Shown here one piece after another: positions 1 through 10,322 of a stretch of 64,000 nt of DNA. Under the pieces are notes generated by a model, which was not told where the DNA came from, did no database searches, and saw only the letters and a program-made list of their open reading frames with translations. Origin of the DNA: Laguncularia racemosa (taxonomy: Eukaryota; Streptophyta; Magnoliopsida; Myrtales; Combretaceae); assembly GCA_037954665.1 (NCBI GenBank), contig JBBMOL010000431.1, forward strand, positions 1-64,000. The letters are read 5' to 3'. Position 1 is the first letter of the stretch. Each line of letters begins with the position of its first letter. Both the position numbers and the translations under genes were made by a program.

Positions 1-336
1 TTGCTAGTCTAACAAGAGCTTCTGTCGATAGGTACCCAGCTCATAAGGGCGCTTCCAAAAGTAAATTTTTTTCCAAGGTTGCAAGTCTGATAAGACGCTT
101 CCTATCATAATACATCCTACTCAATGCTTGAGATGTGTCCTATCGCCAATTAATTAGCCCATAAAGCACTTCTTGGGGGAAGGAACTTTACCTTGAATTG
201 TAGGAACATCTTCAATCGTGGGGATTATCAACTCTTGGGGCATTTTTCCTACTAAAACCTAATTCAAGAGGTCAAAAATGGCTCTTTTGTTTGTCTTTGT
301 AGTTAGTTTTTCAAACTTCCCACAAAGAGGGGCAGC
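1..336 (+). mobile_element. 3' internal end of Tat/Ogre-like gypsy element
   Basis: Non-coding DNA immediately 5' of an LTR. It holds loosely repeated phrases (agtctgataagacgcttc-like, near 10-60 and 85-115, and cataaagcacttctt near 160-175). It ends in a polypurine stretch, aaagaggggcag at 324-335, directly before an LTR starting TGTAAACACC. This layout is usual for the untranslated 3' end of Tat/Ogre-lineage Ty3/gypsy elements. No gag or pol is visible because the body lies left of the window. Lineage is inferred from the LTR style and is tentative. Confidence 0.55.
324..335 (+). promoter_or_regulatory. Polypurine tract of Tat-like element
   Basis: The purine-rich 12-mer aaagaggggcag abuts the TG of the LTR at 337. 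It would prime plus-strand DNA synthesis and identifies the following LTR as a 3' LTR. Confidence 0.55.
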
Positions 337-624
337 TGTAAACACCCATTTTTGCCCTAGGAGTAAATAATTTTCAAAAATTTAGTCAATTTTTCATTTT
401 TCCAAATTTTTCCATTTTTTTCCTAATTTAGCATAAGATAATTAAAAATGTTCGAAAAAATAAAATTAATAGGAAAAACACTTCAATTTTAAAAAATGAT
501 TTCAGAAATGGCAATATTAAATAATAAAATTTTTACAAATTTTTGGAATTTAAAAAAATATAAAAAATGGGAAAAATCGCATTGCATATATGAAATTTGC
601 GAAAATAAAAAAAAAAACAGGGAA

Positions 625-700
625 AAGGGCTAGCTCAGCTGGCCCGGACCGTGGCTAGGTGCGCGCGCAGGGGGCGGGTCGGGGGGTTCGAATCGCGGGA
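625..700 (+). other. tRNA-like / pol III box pair inside LTR U3
   Basis: tagctcagctgg at 631-642 matches the pol III A-box consensus, and ggttcgaatc at 685-694 matches the B-box apart from its last base. The spacing is tRNA-like. No convincing acceptor stem closes, so it is not a functional tRNA; a SINE-like head captured by the LTR is possible. Confidence 0.4.
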
Positions 701-744
701 GAAGAAATTTTCCGCATTTTGCGAATTTTGCATTTGCCCGGGGA

Positions 745-799
745 CACGTGGCAGCCTCTGATTGGCTGGGAGAAACGCAACGCGCCCCGGCGGCGCGTT
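745..799 (+). promoter_or_regulatory. G-box, inverted CCAAT and GC hairpin in LTR U3
   Basis: CACGTG (745-750, in context acacgtggc) is a plant G-box/ABRE core. gattggct about 10 bp downstream is an inverted CCAAT. aacgcgcc (779-786) and ggcgcgtt (792-799) form a perfect 8-bp inverted repeat with a 5-nt loop. The cluster sits about 250-300 bp upstream of the LTR TATA-like box. The motifs are seen directly; the regulatory role is inferred. Confidence 0.4.
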
Positions 800-2489
800 G
801 ATCATCCCCTACCTCGAGCCGAGATCGCCGGCGAGAAGAAAAATCCTTTATTTCGGCCGTTTTGATTCGATTTTTTGCACAAATCCAAACGATCTTCAAC
901 AGAAATAAGATAAAATTATCTAATTAGAATCAAATCAAACAAGACGAGGGATTTTACACGAATCAAAGTCTTTCCTTTTAACCGTCGACCCGGGTTTCAA
1001 CTTCAATCGGAGGAAATCTGAGCTTATCCAGCTCGATTTCGAACGCCTACAAATAGAGGAGGAGGTGAAGAAGCCAAATCACAGATCAGAATTGCGAGAG
1101 AGAGAGAAAAGAGTGCAAATCGGAGGAAGTCCAAGCCGTGACCGCCGACCGGAGTTCAAACCACCGCAAGGAGACGTTCTGGGAGTAAACCGCCACCACC
1201 ATCGGACTCAGCACCCTCAAGAAGCTAGGATTCGACACTTCACCCGCCGCAAACGACCGCCGGAACGCCGTGAACGAGCCAATACCGCCGCCGTGTCCGA
1301 CCGATTCGACCCGATCCAATCTGACCCAACCCGCGCACCGATCCGGATCCAGGTAAGTCGGATTTTCCAGATTTTTTAATATTATTTATTTTATTTATTT
1401 TGTTTATTCGTTTATGTTGAATTTATTTATTATTATTTATTATATTGTTAGCCATTTATTTATTTATATTGTCGATAAATAGAAAAATGTCGGAATTGTA
1501 TTTTTCTAGGATTTAATAATGTAGAAAATAGAAAATAGAAAATAGGAAATAAGAAAAAATAAAATAAAAATAATAAAGATGAAGAAAAATAATAGAAATA
1601 TTAGAAAATAATAATAATAAAATTTTAAATTTCAAAATAGGATAGAAAATAAACTTAAGATAAAATTTTCAACAAAAAATATAAAAATTATAAAAATCAT
1701 AAAAAACTTACAAAACTTATAAAAAACATAAAAATCATGAAAAACTTACAAAACTTATAAAAATCACAAAAATCATGAAAATCATAAAAAACATAAAGAT
1801 CACAAAAATTTAAAAAAAAATTCCAAGAATTACAAAAAAGTAAGTTTTAACACTTAGAAAAATCATTTTCTTCAAATAAACTCAAAATTGATGTTTTCCC
1901 TCAAAATCATTTTCAAAAATCAAATTCAAAGTTTAGGCTTAGAAATTTTTTAGAAAAATCCCAAAAATTTTAAGAACATAAATCAAAAGAGTTTGCAAAA
2001 TTAAAATTCATCAACAAATCTAAAAGTTTTCAAAAAAGCGAACTACGGCTTGTTTGATCCTGAGTAGCAGGTACGTAGGCACCCATTCGGGTCAACCCCC
2101 TAAAATGAATAAAAAATCATTTTCTTGAAATAAATTCAAAAACATAAAAGTAACAAAGACACAATGAAACACATTTCTAAAGATGAACAATTTTAAGAGA
2201 TTAGGTGGTAACCGCATAGGTTTTAATAGGTTAGCCTCCGGACCTAGAAACTCTGGTTTTCCCTTTTTCTCTTCTCACAAAAACGAGAAGAGGAAATAAC
2301 GACGACTAGTAGTCCAAATTAAGACTAATCCGCTCCTTTAGTCTTAATTCAATTTTTCCCAACAACAGTTGGGTGGCGACTCCAAAAATCAAACGAAATT
2401 CCTAATTCAAGTCGAGGATCTAGATTAGATGAGCATAGGGTTTAGTTTAGATCGGATTAGGAATGGGAATCCAAAAATTAGACTCGACA

Positions 2490-3741
2490 GTCCATATTTG
2501 AAGGATATCTCCTACACACCAGAGAGGAAGCTACCCTATGTATAAATAGTCGTCTTGAGAGAGAGAAAACAAGAGAAAAAAAAAAAGAAAAGAAAGGAGA
2601 GGAAGGAGAGTTTCAAAAGAGGAGGCCAAGAGGCTGAAAGGCCGAGGAGGCCGAGGAGGCCAAAGGGACAGAAAAGAAAAGATGAAAGGATGAGAAAGGA
2701 AGAAGACGACACTGAAGGACTCATGCATAGGGGTTTTCTCTTTCTTTTTCATTCTATTTCATTGAGTTATATCTTGAAAATCCTTAGTGGCTAGTTGTTT
2801 CATTCTCGAACCTTATGAATTCTAATTGTCATGTAATATGGGATTGATTGCATAGTTAATGAATATTGGAATTCTCTTAATTTATTCATGTTGTTCGTGT
2901 AGTGTTGCTAATTTGATGTACAGCCAACATTGAGTTTGCATTGATTTCTTAGAAGATGATTGGGAAATCTCTTGTTTGAATAGATCTTACATGAATAAAG
3001 GAATTCGTATGTAATCTAGGGATAGAGAACGTGAATTTTCCGTATTAGGTTAAATTAGATAATTTGATCTAATTGAGGGTTCAAGAGTGTTAATTCAATT
3101 CTAATTGATTTTGATAGAAGAGGGATCTTTATCAAAGCGATTAGGGCTATGAGCTAATGATTCTGGGAAGAACATTAGCTTAGTGTTAGATACTCCGCGG
3201 TTTAGAGATAACCATTGCTTGTTAACTAGTTTATTGAATGGGCAAAGTTACATGACAATTAGAGGAGTAGTAAGGGTAGGGTATATTCTTAGTTATCAGA
3301 TTAATAATCAAGTTATAGTATTATTTTTAATTGCTAAAGGTTTTGTTAAGTATTCTTAATTTAATCTGAAACCTCTCGAATTTGTGCGGTTAGATAGTTG
3401 GTTTAGAGTTAGTATTAGTACTTGCTGATCCTTGAGGAGACGATACCCGAACTCAACTCTATACTATTATAATCGATAGGTGCACTTGCCTACTTGATCG
3501 TAACAGAGAGTCATAGAAAGGGATTTTTAATTTGAGTGATTGCGATCATAATCAACAGGAATCCAGGAGAATCTTGGATGCAAAATACTTTTATGATGGA
3601 GTAGTTCACTTAGAGAGATGGATGAGGAGGCTATATACTCTGAAGTAGCTAATTGAAGTGAGCTAAGTCTCTTTTTGTTTCTATTTGACCTTAAGTTTGA
3701 TTTTTGATTTGAAAGCTATTATTAAAAGATAGAGGTAGAAG
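2490..3741 (+). repeat. Old LTR remnant, unclassified gypsy
   Basis: A TATA box (tgtataaatag, about 2539) is followed by a GA-rich leader (2555-2710). The segment gaggagacgatacccgaac ... ggtgcacttgcctac (about 3433-3495) resembles the U5 of large plant gypsy LTRs. The U3 is missing at the left, where the Tat-like LTR abuts. The small reading frames here fall in the GA-rich leader and are not credible genes. The bases 3560-3741 may belong to the internal DNA of the element that continues at 4650. Confidence 0.4.
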
Positions 3742-4644
3742 TGATGTGCCTAAAGGGGGGTCAAGCACAATCAACTAAAAAGGGATGAATTGTCAATGAA
3801 CAACCACGCCACAAACAAAGGAAATGACTCAAAATTCCTCAAGAAACCGAAATATTGATGAACAACAATATATGATATAACGTTGATTGCAAGAATGAAA
3901 ATGAAATGGGATTCAATTTCAATTCAAAATTCCTTCAAATTCCGAATCTTAGAACCCTAATTTCATAAGAACAAAAAGTACATAAAAGTAACTAAATCCT
4001 CACCAGATATGACTCACTAGTTTGGAATTAGGATCAACTTGTAATTTGTTGATATAACACACAACAAATCCAAGCCTACTCGCCACAATTTCACTAAGGA
4101 AATTGATAAGAGCAATTGCTTGAAAGAGGCACTCTCTCTCACGGCAAAAGGGGGTGTTTTCTCAAATGTTCAAAAGCTCCTCAAAAACCCTAATTTGCAA
4201 GTATTTATACTTGCACCCTTTAGGGTTAGAATGACTAAAAAATCACAACTATGCCACTATAGGGTGGCCGGTCCTAAAGGTAAAATACAACCAAATAAAA
4301 TGTCCCATAAAGCTTACAAAATAAATGGTTCAAACATAAATTACAAGTAAAGAAAATAATCTTCGGCAGGCTAGCTTCATGATGGAATCCGTCGGTTCAA
4401 CTCATCGCCGGTTCAGGTCGGTCCATAGATAACCCACAAGCTGAGTCTTAGTGAGTTTATCCATCGCCTTGTGAAACCAAATAAGCATACCTGTTGGAAT
4501 ATACAATTCATGAATAAGATAAAAGAGGTTAGATAATAATTTATTCCGAGGTTGATCTGCTTGAAATGGGCCCTCATTGCCAAGATTTGAAATCCTTCAA
4601 TTTTTGTCCTAATGATAGGTCTTGTCGGATTTTGATTCCCATCA
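3742..4644 (-). mobile_element. Solo LTR, family A (gypsy, CRM-like), TSD AGAAG
   Basis: On the minus strand this reads TGATGGGAATCA ... TTTTAGGCACATCA and is 903 bp long. It is flanked by perfect 5-bp direct repeats AGAAG (3737-3741 and 4645-4649), so it is one complete LTR left after LTR-LTR recombination. It shares its start, end and TATA region (caagtatttatacttg, 4199-4214 on the plus strand) with LTRs at 14212, 21323, 25009, 27652 and 56947. It inserted into the DNA preceding the Athila-like 3' LTR. Confidence 0.85.
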
Positions 4645-4889
4645 AGAAGCTTACTTTACTTTGATTAATTTTAAAACTTTGATTAAAGTATCTCTTGTTC
4701 AATATTGTAGGATAAGGTGAGGAGTACATTCATTCAATTGAGGAGTTCTATTAGATGTTAAACATGATCATTGATGAATGTTGATATTCTAGCTTACTGT
4801 GTTTTGAAATATGAAGTCCCCATTTTGAATTTATGGTCTTTAAAATTGCTTTGCTTGGGGACAAGTAAAGATTCAAGTGTGGGGGAATT
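4645..4889 (+). mobile_element. Pre-LTR tail and PPT of Athila-like element
   Basis: The text ttgcttggggacaagtaaag followed by attcaagtgtgggggaat is the typical untranslated tail plus polypurine tract of Athila-like gypsy elements. The PPT is gtgtgggggaa at 4878-4888. The coding region of the element is absent from the window. Confidence 0.55.
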
Positions 4890-6363
4890 TGATAATTGCC
4901 ATAAAACTCCAAATTCTAGGAAGATTTTAAGCTCTTTTAAGTTGATAATTAATAAAAAATCATCCGAAATTGATGCTTAATCAAGGAATATGTTGCTTTC
5001 AGGTGTAATGAAGATCATTGAAATAAATTGAGAAGAAAACAACAAAGAGAAAGGAAGAAGTGCATCTCCCTTGCCTACCATGCCCCCATATCAAAGGCGT
5101 ATGAACAACAGACCACCACCACACCCCATATCAAGGGCGTATGGAAGAGAAATCAGGAACAGAAGCTACCATACCCCTTGCCACGGGGCGTGGTAGGGGG
5201 TGTATGGGACCAGAAGTGAAAGACAAAGCCACCACGCCCCTGATATGGGGGTGTGCCAACTTCAAAGGATGACCCGAGACCACCACGCCCCTTGCCACGA
5301 GGCATGGTGAGGGGCGTATGGAGCTACGACCTACTTTCTATAACTTTTTTTTCTCTCTCCTCCAACCTTTGCACCTATATATATACATGTATACATATGA
5401 GAAAAAGGAGGAAATGGTAGAGCTAGGGTTTTAGACTTCATTTTCTCTTCATTTTCATATCTTTTTTCCTTAGTTTTCTACCTAACAATCCAAGGAGATT
5501 CAAGCAAAGCATTCAAGATTCACTCTATCTGGGTTGTAATCATGAACTCTAGTTTCTCTTCAAGTATTTGTTCTTTCATTGTTAGATCTATGGAAGAGTA
5601 AACCGTAGACTTAGATCTCATTTGAACTATTTTGTCATATGATGAAGATATGATTTAACTGAAGTTTTATTGATGTTCTTTTGTTACATTACATGTGCTT
5701 CATATTTTTCTTAGATTCATATATCCGGAATATGAGTTTACGCTTAATATCATTTGAGTTGATTGAGAAATCGCTTTTATGATCAGATCTATGTTTTGGA
5801 TGAGATTTGCTCGTGTTTCTAGAGATAGAATATCGAAAATCTTCTATTGAACATTCATTCAAATAGAGTTCATAGGCTTCATGCGATTCTAGATTGCTAT
5901 TGATTGAGGAGAGATCCTAATTAATAAATCTAGGATTAGATAAGTTAATATACTTGAGAAGGTAATTATCTTGCTTCTTGGAACTTGACAGCTTAAGAAC
6001 TCAGAAATTTTAATCCTTAGCTTTTAATGATTTATGTGATAACATAGGTATATAATGAGATCTAGGTTGCTTTGTTATCGAATTAAACCTTGTGTTGTTG
6101 AAGTAGTTTTAGTTAAAATTTTAGATTAACTATTTTTAGTCTTTAATACACTTCATCTCAATTTGACAGTTAGATAATAGGGAAAAAGCTAATACTAGTA
6201 ATTAGTAATCTTCTCTCTATGGAACGACCCTACACTTAACACTATATTACGTCCACGGTAGGTACACTTACCTATTACAACGTAGTTAGAATTAGGAACA
6301 GGTATTATAAATATTAAAACTACGGTTGGCAACGATCACTTAATCTTGGTTTTAGGCACATCA
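4890..6363 (+). repeat. 3' LTR of Athila-like gypsy element
   Basis: The LTR starts TGATAATTGCC right after the PPT and ends TTTAGGCACATCA (1,474 bp). A U3 array of related, partly palindromic GC-rich blocks (5070-5330, ccacgccccttgccacggggcgtgg type) precedes an AT-rich TATA-like stretch (ctatatatatacatg, about 5376). A U5 signature (ggaacgaccctacacttaac ... gtaggtacacttacc, about 6220-6270) follows. No partner 5' LTR is present. Confidence 0.65.
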
Positions 6364-7692
6364 ATTAGGACAAAGGATTTGCACTAATTTAGAACACTCC
6401 ATAAGAAAGGCGATCAATTCTCTCTTGAATGTTCTAAAACATGTATTCAAAGCAAGAGCACAATGGAATACCAAAGTTGTCTTTTGGATTTCAAAATCTT
6501 TTAAAAACTACTCATGATTGCAGCCAAAAGGGTATTTATATGTCCCTCTAAAAAACCTAACAACACAGGAAATTACAAACATGTATTAAAAGAAAGCTAG
6601 CAGCATTTATTTTCTACATCCATGGCCTTGGAACTTCAATGCCAACGACCTTCATATTCAACACCGGCAGCCTTCATTTCTTCAACGCTGGTAGCTTATG
6701 ATTCAATGCTAACGACCTTCATTCTCCTATGCTAGTATCTTATAGATTCAACGTCGATGGCCCAAGTTGGCGGCCTTCAAGCTCTAATCTCCAATTTTGA
6801 TTTGTAATAAGTTGTATTGAACATGAGTTGTCATGGTTCCCAAGCTTTGATGTCCTTGAAGTTCTTCATTAACCATTGTCACCTAGCTTTGTAGATGAAT
6901 GCTCAAAGCTTGTTGTATCTTCTTAGCTCATGATCTTCTGATAGGTCCTTGAGGCATGCTAATCGGACTTAAAATCTCTTAGATCGCATCCTTGCCTCCT
7001 TTATCCTCTTAACTTGACATCCCCTGAGCTTGGTTCTCTATAATAGCTACCATATAAGAATTTTATGTTGCATAATATTCTAGAAGCTTATGAGTAAAAT
7101 TTAGAAGAAGAGATGAAGGAAGAAGATATCGATACATCATTTGTCATATCCACTCTCAATCTTTCCTAAAGACGCCCATGTACTTAGAGTAGCCTTACAT
7201 GGAGCCCATTTAAGGGTCCATCAAGATGAAGACTCTTCTCAACGGTCAATCATCAATGTCATTCAATGAATGATATTGATAGCTAAACTCTATAAATACT
7301 TAGAGCCCCTTCTCATTTGACACATCAACTGTATGTTCACTTGGGGAGAATGGCTATTCTTTCCCCTCCTTATTCTTTATAAAGTTGCTATTATAGTGTT
7401 CAATTCACCAAATAGCCAATTCTAATGAATTGTTATAACCCAAAATATTGAATAGTAATTCATGTCCTTAACTCATGAATTGCAATTCAATGGACCATTT
7501 ATCATATTTGTCAAAAATATTCTATCATCATAATTCATAAGTAGTGTTGAAACTATGAAAAAAGTGGAGAGGAGTAAGAATTTTAGGGATATAGTGGATA
7601 ATTTATTTTTTATTTCTACCTTATTTGTTATGCATTTTTATGCTAAAAAAATAATGTAATATAATAGCAATTATATATTTATTCAATTCTTA
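6364..7692. other. Repeat-like intergenic DNA
   Basis: No gene is recognised. Between 6620 and 6790 a phrase of the form aacg(a/c)ccttcat recurs several times at about 30-40 bp, like the repeat arrays of LTR U3 regions. A TATA-like ctataaatac lies at about 7290, suggesting another degraded LTR. Boundaries cannot be set. Confidence 0.3.
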
Positions 7693-7724
7693 GTGAATTG
7701 TAGTTTAATCCCCTCACCCACCCC

Positions 7725-7725
<1 letters not shown>

Positions 7726-7757
<32 letters not shown>
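7726..7757 (+). repeat. Poly(C) homopolymer, 32 C
   Basis: An uninterrupted run of 32 C, preceded by C-rich text (ccccctcacccaccccacc). It could form an i-motif on this strand and a G-quadruplex on the other, and its length may be an assembly or polymerase artefact. The proline-rich frame across it is not a gene. Confidence 0.9.
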
Positions 7758-7895
7758 ACCTATTCCATTTTATAGAGTGAACGATTTTTTTTCCTTATCT
7801 ATTTTTACATCCATTCAACATTTGTTTGAATTTATATGTTTCCAACGTATAAGATACCAAAAAGATGAAAATAAAAATACATATATATCCTTCTT

Positions 7896-8059
7896 TCTAA
7901 ATTAAATACCTAACAAATCCTTATAAATTTGAACTTACTTACTCATCACCTTATTCTCTTTTACAAAATACCAATTTTCTAAACTAAATACCTAACAAAT
8001 CCTTATAAATTTGAACTTACTTACTCATTACCTTATTCTCTTTTACAAAATACCAATTA
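7896..8059 (+). repeat. 82-bp tandem duplication
   Basis: Two head-to-tail copies (7896-7977 and 7978-8059) share ctaacaaatccttataaatt and the following text, with only a few mismatches. The DNA is AT-rich and non-coding. Confidence 0.85.
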
Positions 8060-9440
8060 CTATTTCTTTTTCTAATGTATAAAATATATTTTTAAACTTT
8101 TATTCTAAAAAATATATGAATCTTTGACTTTCTAATTCTTATTCCCCAGTCACCATATTCACATAATTATGAAATAGAAATAAATAAGATACAGATAAGA
8201 TAGTTTTTCAAACACTAGATTTCAAATAGAAACAAATCAGATATAGATTAGATATAGATATATATTAAAAAGAAAGACAATCTAAACAAGCCCTAAGAAA
8301 TCGAGAGAAATGCCATCCTACTATCAGATTACTATCACATAAGATTAAATAGAGCTTAAAGCAAAAAACACAACACCTTACATTATAAGGTTGATACTAT
8401 CAAACTCCTCCACTTGTCACATGGTCATTTGAGTTTCATAAGACTACTTAGTCCTCCTCATAATCTCTCACTCTTAGTATTTTCTCTATGTGCCTTTCCA
8501 TGTTAGTTCTCTAAGACCACATGTAGCATGAGACATATGCTATATGTATATGACCACTGCAACTGCTAATTGGATGCCCTCATCTATAAATACTACTCAT
8601 TGAAACTATGTTTTTCCACATAAAATAGGTACATTCAATAGGAGAACCATATCAAAAGATAACGAGTCTCATTAATTAATAATTAAAGCCACTTGTTAAT
8701 GGATTATAATAATGTATTTGAGAATAAATTTAATGAACCAATTATTGTATCAAATCTAAGTGAGGAAACCCTATATTCAATATAATTACCTAAAAGAAAA
8801 TTACCACTAATAGGAAGGAAATTCAAATTTATTCCATCCTACTAAAAGACCAACATCTATGCTAATAGGCTATAAGATCCTTGGCCTAACATAATAATTA
8901 GAAAATAGCAATTATATTCCCAAAACTATTGGTTAAAGTGAGCTCTCACATAATCATATGTTTGTAACTTCTAAAAATATATACATACCTACCAAACTAT
9001 CATTATATCCCTAAGGTAGTCATAGTCTATTTTTTTGGCAATGGTTTTCAGATTTAAGTAACAATTTACGAAGTACATGCAAATTTTGTAGAAGTTACAA
9101 AAAGACGAATCATACTATGTAAGCTCAAAGGGACTATCCGTATGTGGCTAATAGTTTTAAGAATAATATTTATAATTATAATTATTAACAAGAAGTTATG
9201 ATGGAAAGTGAGTTTTGAAAGAATTTCATAATAACATTGCTGATTCTGTTAAAATGAAACATGAGTATATGATGCATACCAATATGAACTCCATTAGTTA
9301 AACAAAACTTCATGTCAAGTCAGCATTCAATATGCTTTATAGATATGAAGAAAAACCCATAGTAATGATATGTATTTCTTAATGTAAAAAAAAAAAAAGA
9401 AGAAGAAAAAGCTCTAGTAGTAATAATCATCGTGTTATTA
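8060..9440. other. AT-rich intergenic DNA 3' of AIG1 gene
   Basis: No coding, RNA or clear mobile feature is recognised. It contains a poly(A)/AAG-rich stretch at about 9388-9411. The left part of a transcript terminator for the minus-strand AIG1 gene would lie at its right end. Confidence 0.5.
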
Positions 9441-9446
9441 TTTATT
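9441..9446 (-). terminator. Candidate polyadenylation signal of AIG1 gene
   Basis: AATAAA on the minus strand, about 88 nt past the stop codon at 9534-9536. Near-upstream polyadenylation elements of this kind are normal for plant 3' UTRs. The cleavage site is not determinable here. Confidence 0.45.
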
Positions 9447-9533
9447 TAGAAGCATTTATAGGCATAATATTGTGAAATTTCAGAAGAAAATAAATGTAGA
9501 ATAGTCTGAATTGATAAATGTATATAAAACATG

Positions 9534-10322
9534 TCATAGAATGGTGCAGCCACCGCCATTGCTGCTTTGTGTTTGATTACGAAGTTCCTTCGTTTCATTA
9601 CGGGCCTCTTCTAGACTCTTCCTCAAATTTTCAATTTCAACATTCGACTTCTTTTGAGTTTCTTTAGCATGCTGCTCTGCCCTCATTCTAGTGGCTTGCT
9701 CTTCTTCCAATTGTTTCTCTAGCTTGGCAATTGACTCTTTAAGCTTATCTTCGATCTGAGAAAGCCATCCAAATACTTAATAGCTCACTAAATGAATTAA
9801 TAATCCACATAGATATCTCATTTTTTTTTAACTCAACAATAAACAATTATGTTCATGATATGATAATATTGATTCTATTCTTGAATGTGAACGGAAAAAT
9901 GCCCAAGAATTTAATTGCAAAAAGTAATGCCATAATTACAATTTTTGTAATTCGCTCCAACTGATCTTCATAAGAACTTTGCATCTGCCTTTGCAACTTT
10001 AATATTTCTAGTTTGTTGTATCCACTTAAAGAACCAATAGCTTCTTGCTGCTCATGGAGCTCCATTGCCCCTTTCTGTCAAATAGACATTAATGTTATTA
10101 TATAGTAAATGATAGGTGGCTATTTCATGTAATTCTATAGCGAAATGACCCACTAACCTTTAGTTCAACAAACATTTCATCAGAGTAAGGTTTTCCATCA
10201 TTCTGATTGATAACCATATCCATAAGAGATAATAGCTCCTGAACCTGTGCAATTCTCTTTGATCTATTCTTTGTTTTATTATCAAAAAGCACCTTTCGAT
10301 TCCCACACTGGGTGAGAATGTC
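9534..10322 (-). CDS. AIG1: AIG1-like gene exons 3-5 (G5 and coiled coil)
   Basis: Exon 3 (10322-10158, 55 codons) begins DILTQCGNRK and completes the GTPase fold with the VLFDNKTKN and ELLSLMDMVI segments. Exon 4 (10074-9940, 45 codons) and exon 5 (9755-9534, 73 codons plus stop) are a Glu/Lys/Gln-rich coiled coil (KLEKQLEEEQATRMRAEQ is typical) ending GGGCTIL. Introns 3 and 4 are 83 and 184 bp, with acceptors gacag and ctcag. These exons are separated from exons 1-2 by the 8.1-kb intron, so an ab initio predictor could easily split the gene in two. Confidence 0.88.

Larger units (their letters stand above)
337..2489 (+). repeat. 3' LTR of Tat/Ogre-like retrotransposon
   Basis: The LTR starts TGTAAACACCC and ends CTCGACA, giving TGT...ACA termini and a length of about 2.15 kb. 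Inside are a TATA-like box (tacaaataga, about 1048), a GA-rich leader, a consensus splice donor (cag|gtaagt, cut after 1352), the phrase caggtacgtaggcaccc (about 2068) that I associate with this LTR class, and tggcgactcc at about 2374. The U3 is GC-rich at 625-860, in contrast to AT-rich flanks, and contains a G-box and tRNA-like boxes. The right end is less certain than the left; a shorter LTR ending near 2366 is possible. The 5' TSD cannot be tested because the 5' end is outside the window. Confidence 0.6.

Noticed and set aside
625..700. Functional tRNA gene
   Set aside because: A and B boxes fit but no acceptor or T stem closes properly.
1065..1379. 104-aa Arg-rich frame in the Tat-like LTR
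   Set aside because: Lies in the LTR leader just after the TATA-like box and crosses a consensus splice donor; GC-rich composition explains the openness.
2555..2794. Lys/Arg/Glu-rich frame
   Set aside because: GA-rich leader of an LTR, open in several frames by composition.
7693..7905. 70-aa proline-rich frame
   Set aside because: Produced by the C32 homopolymer; no homology or gene context.
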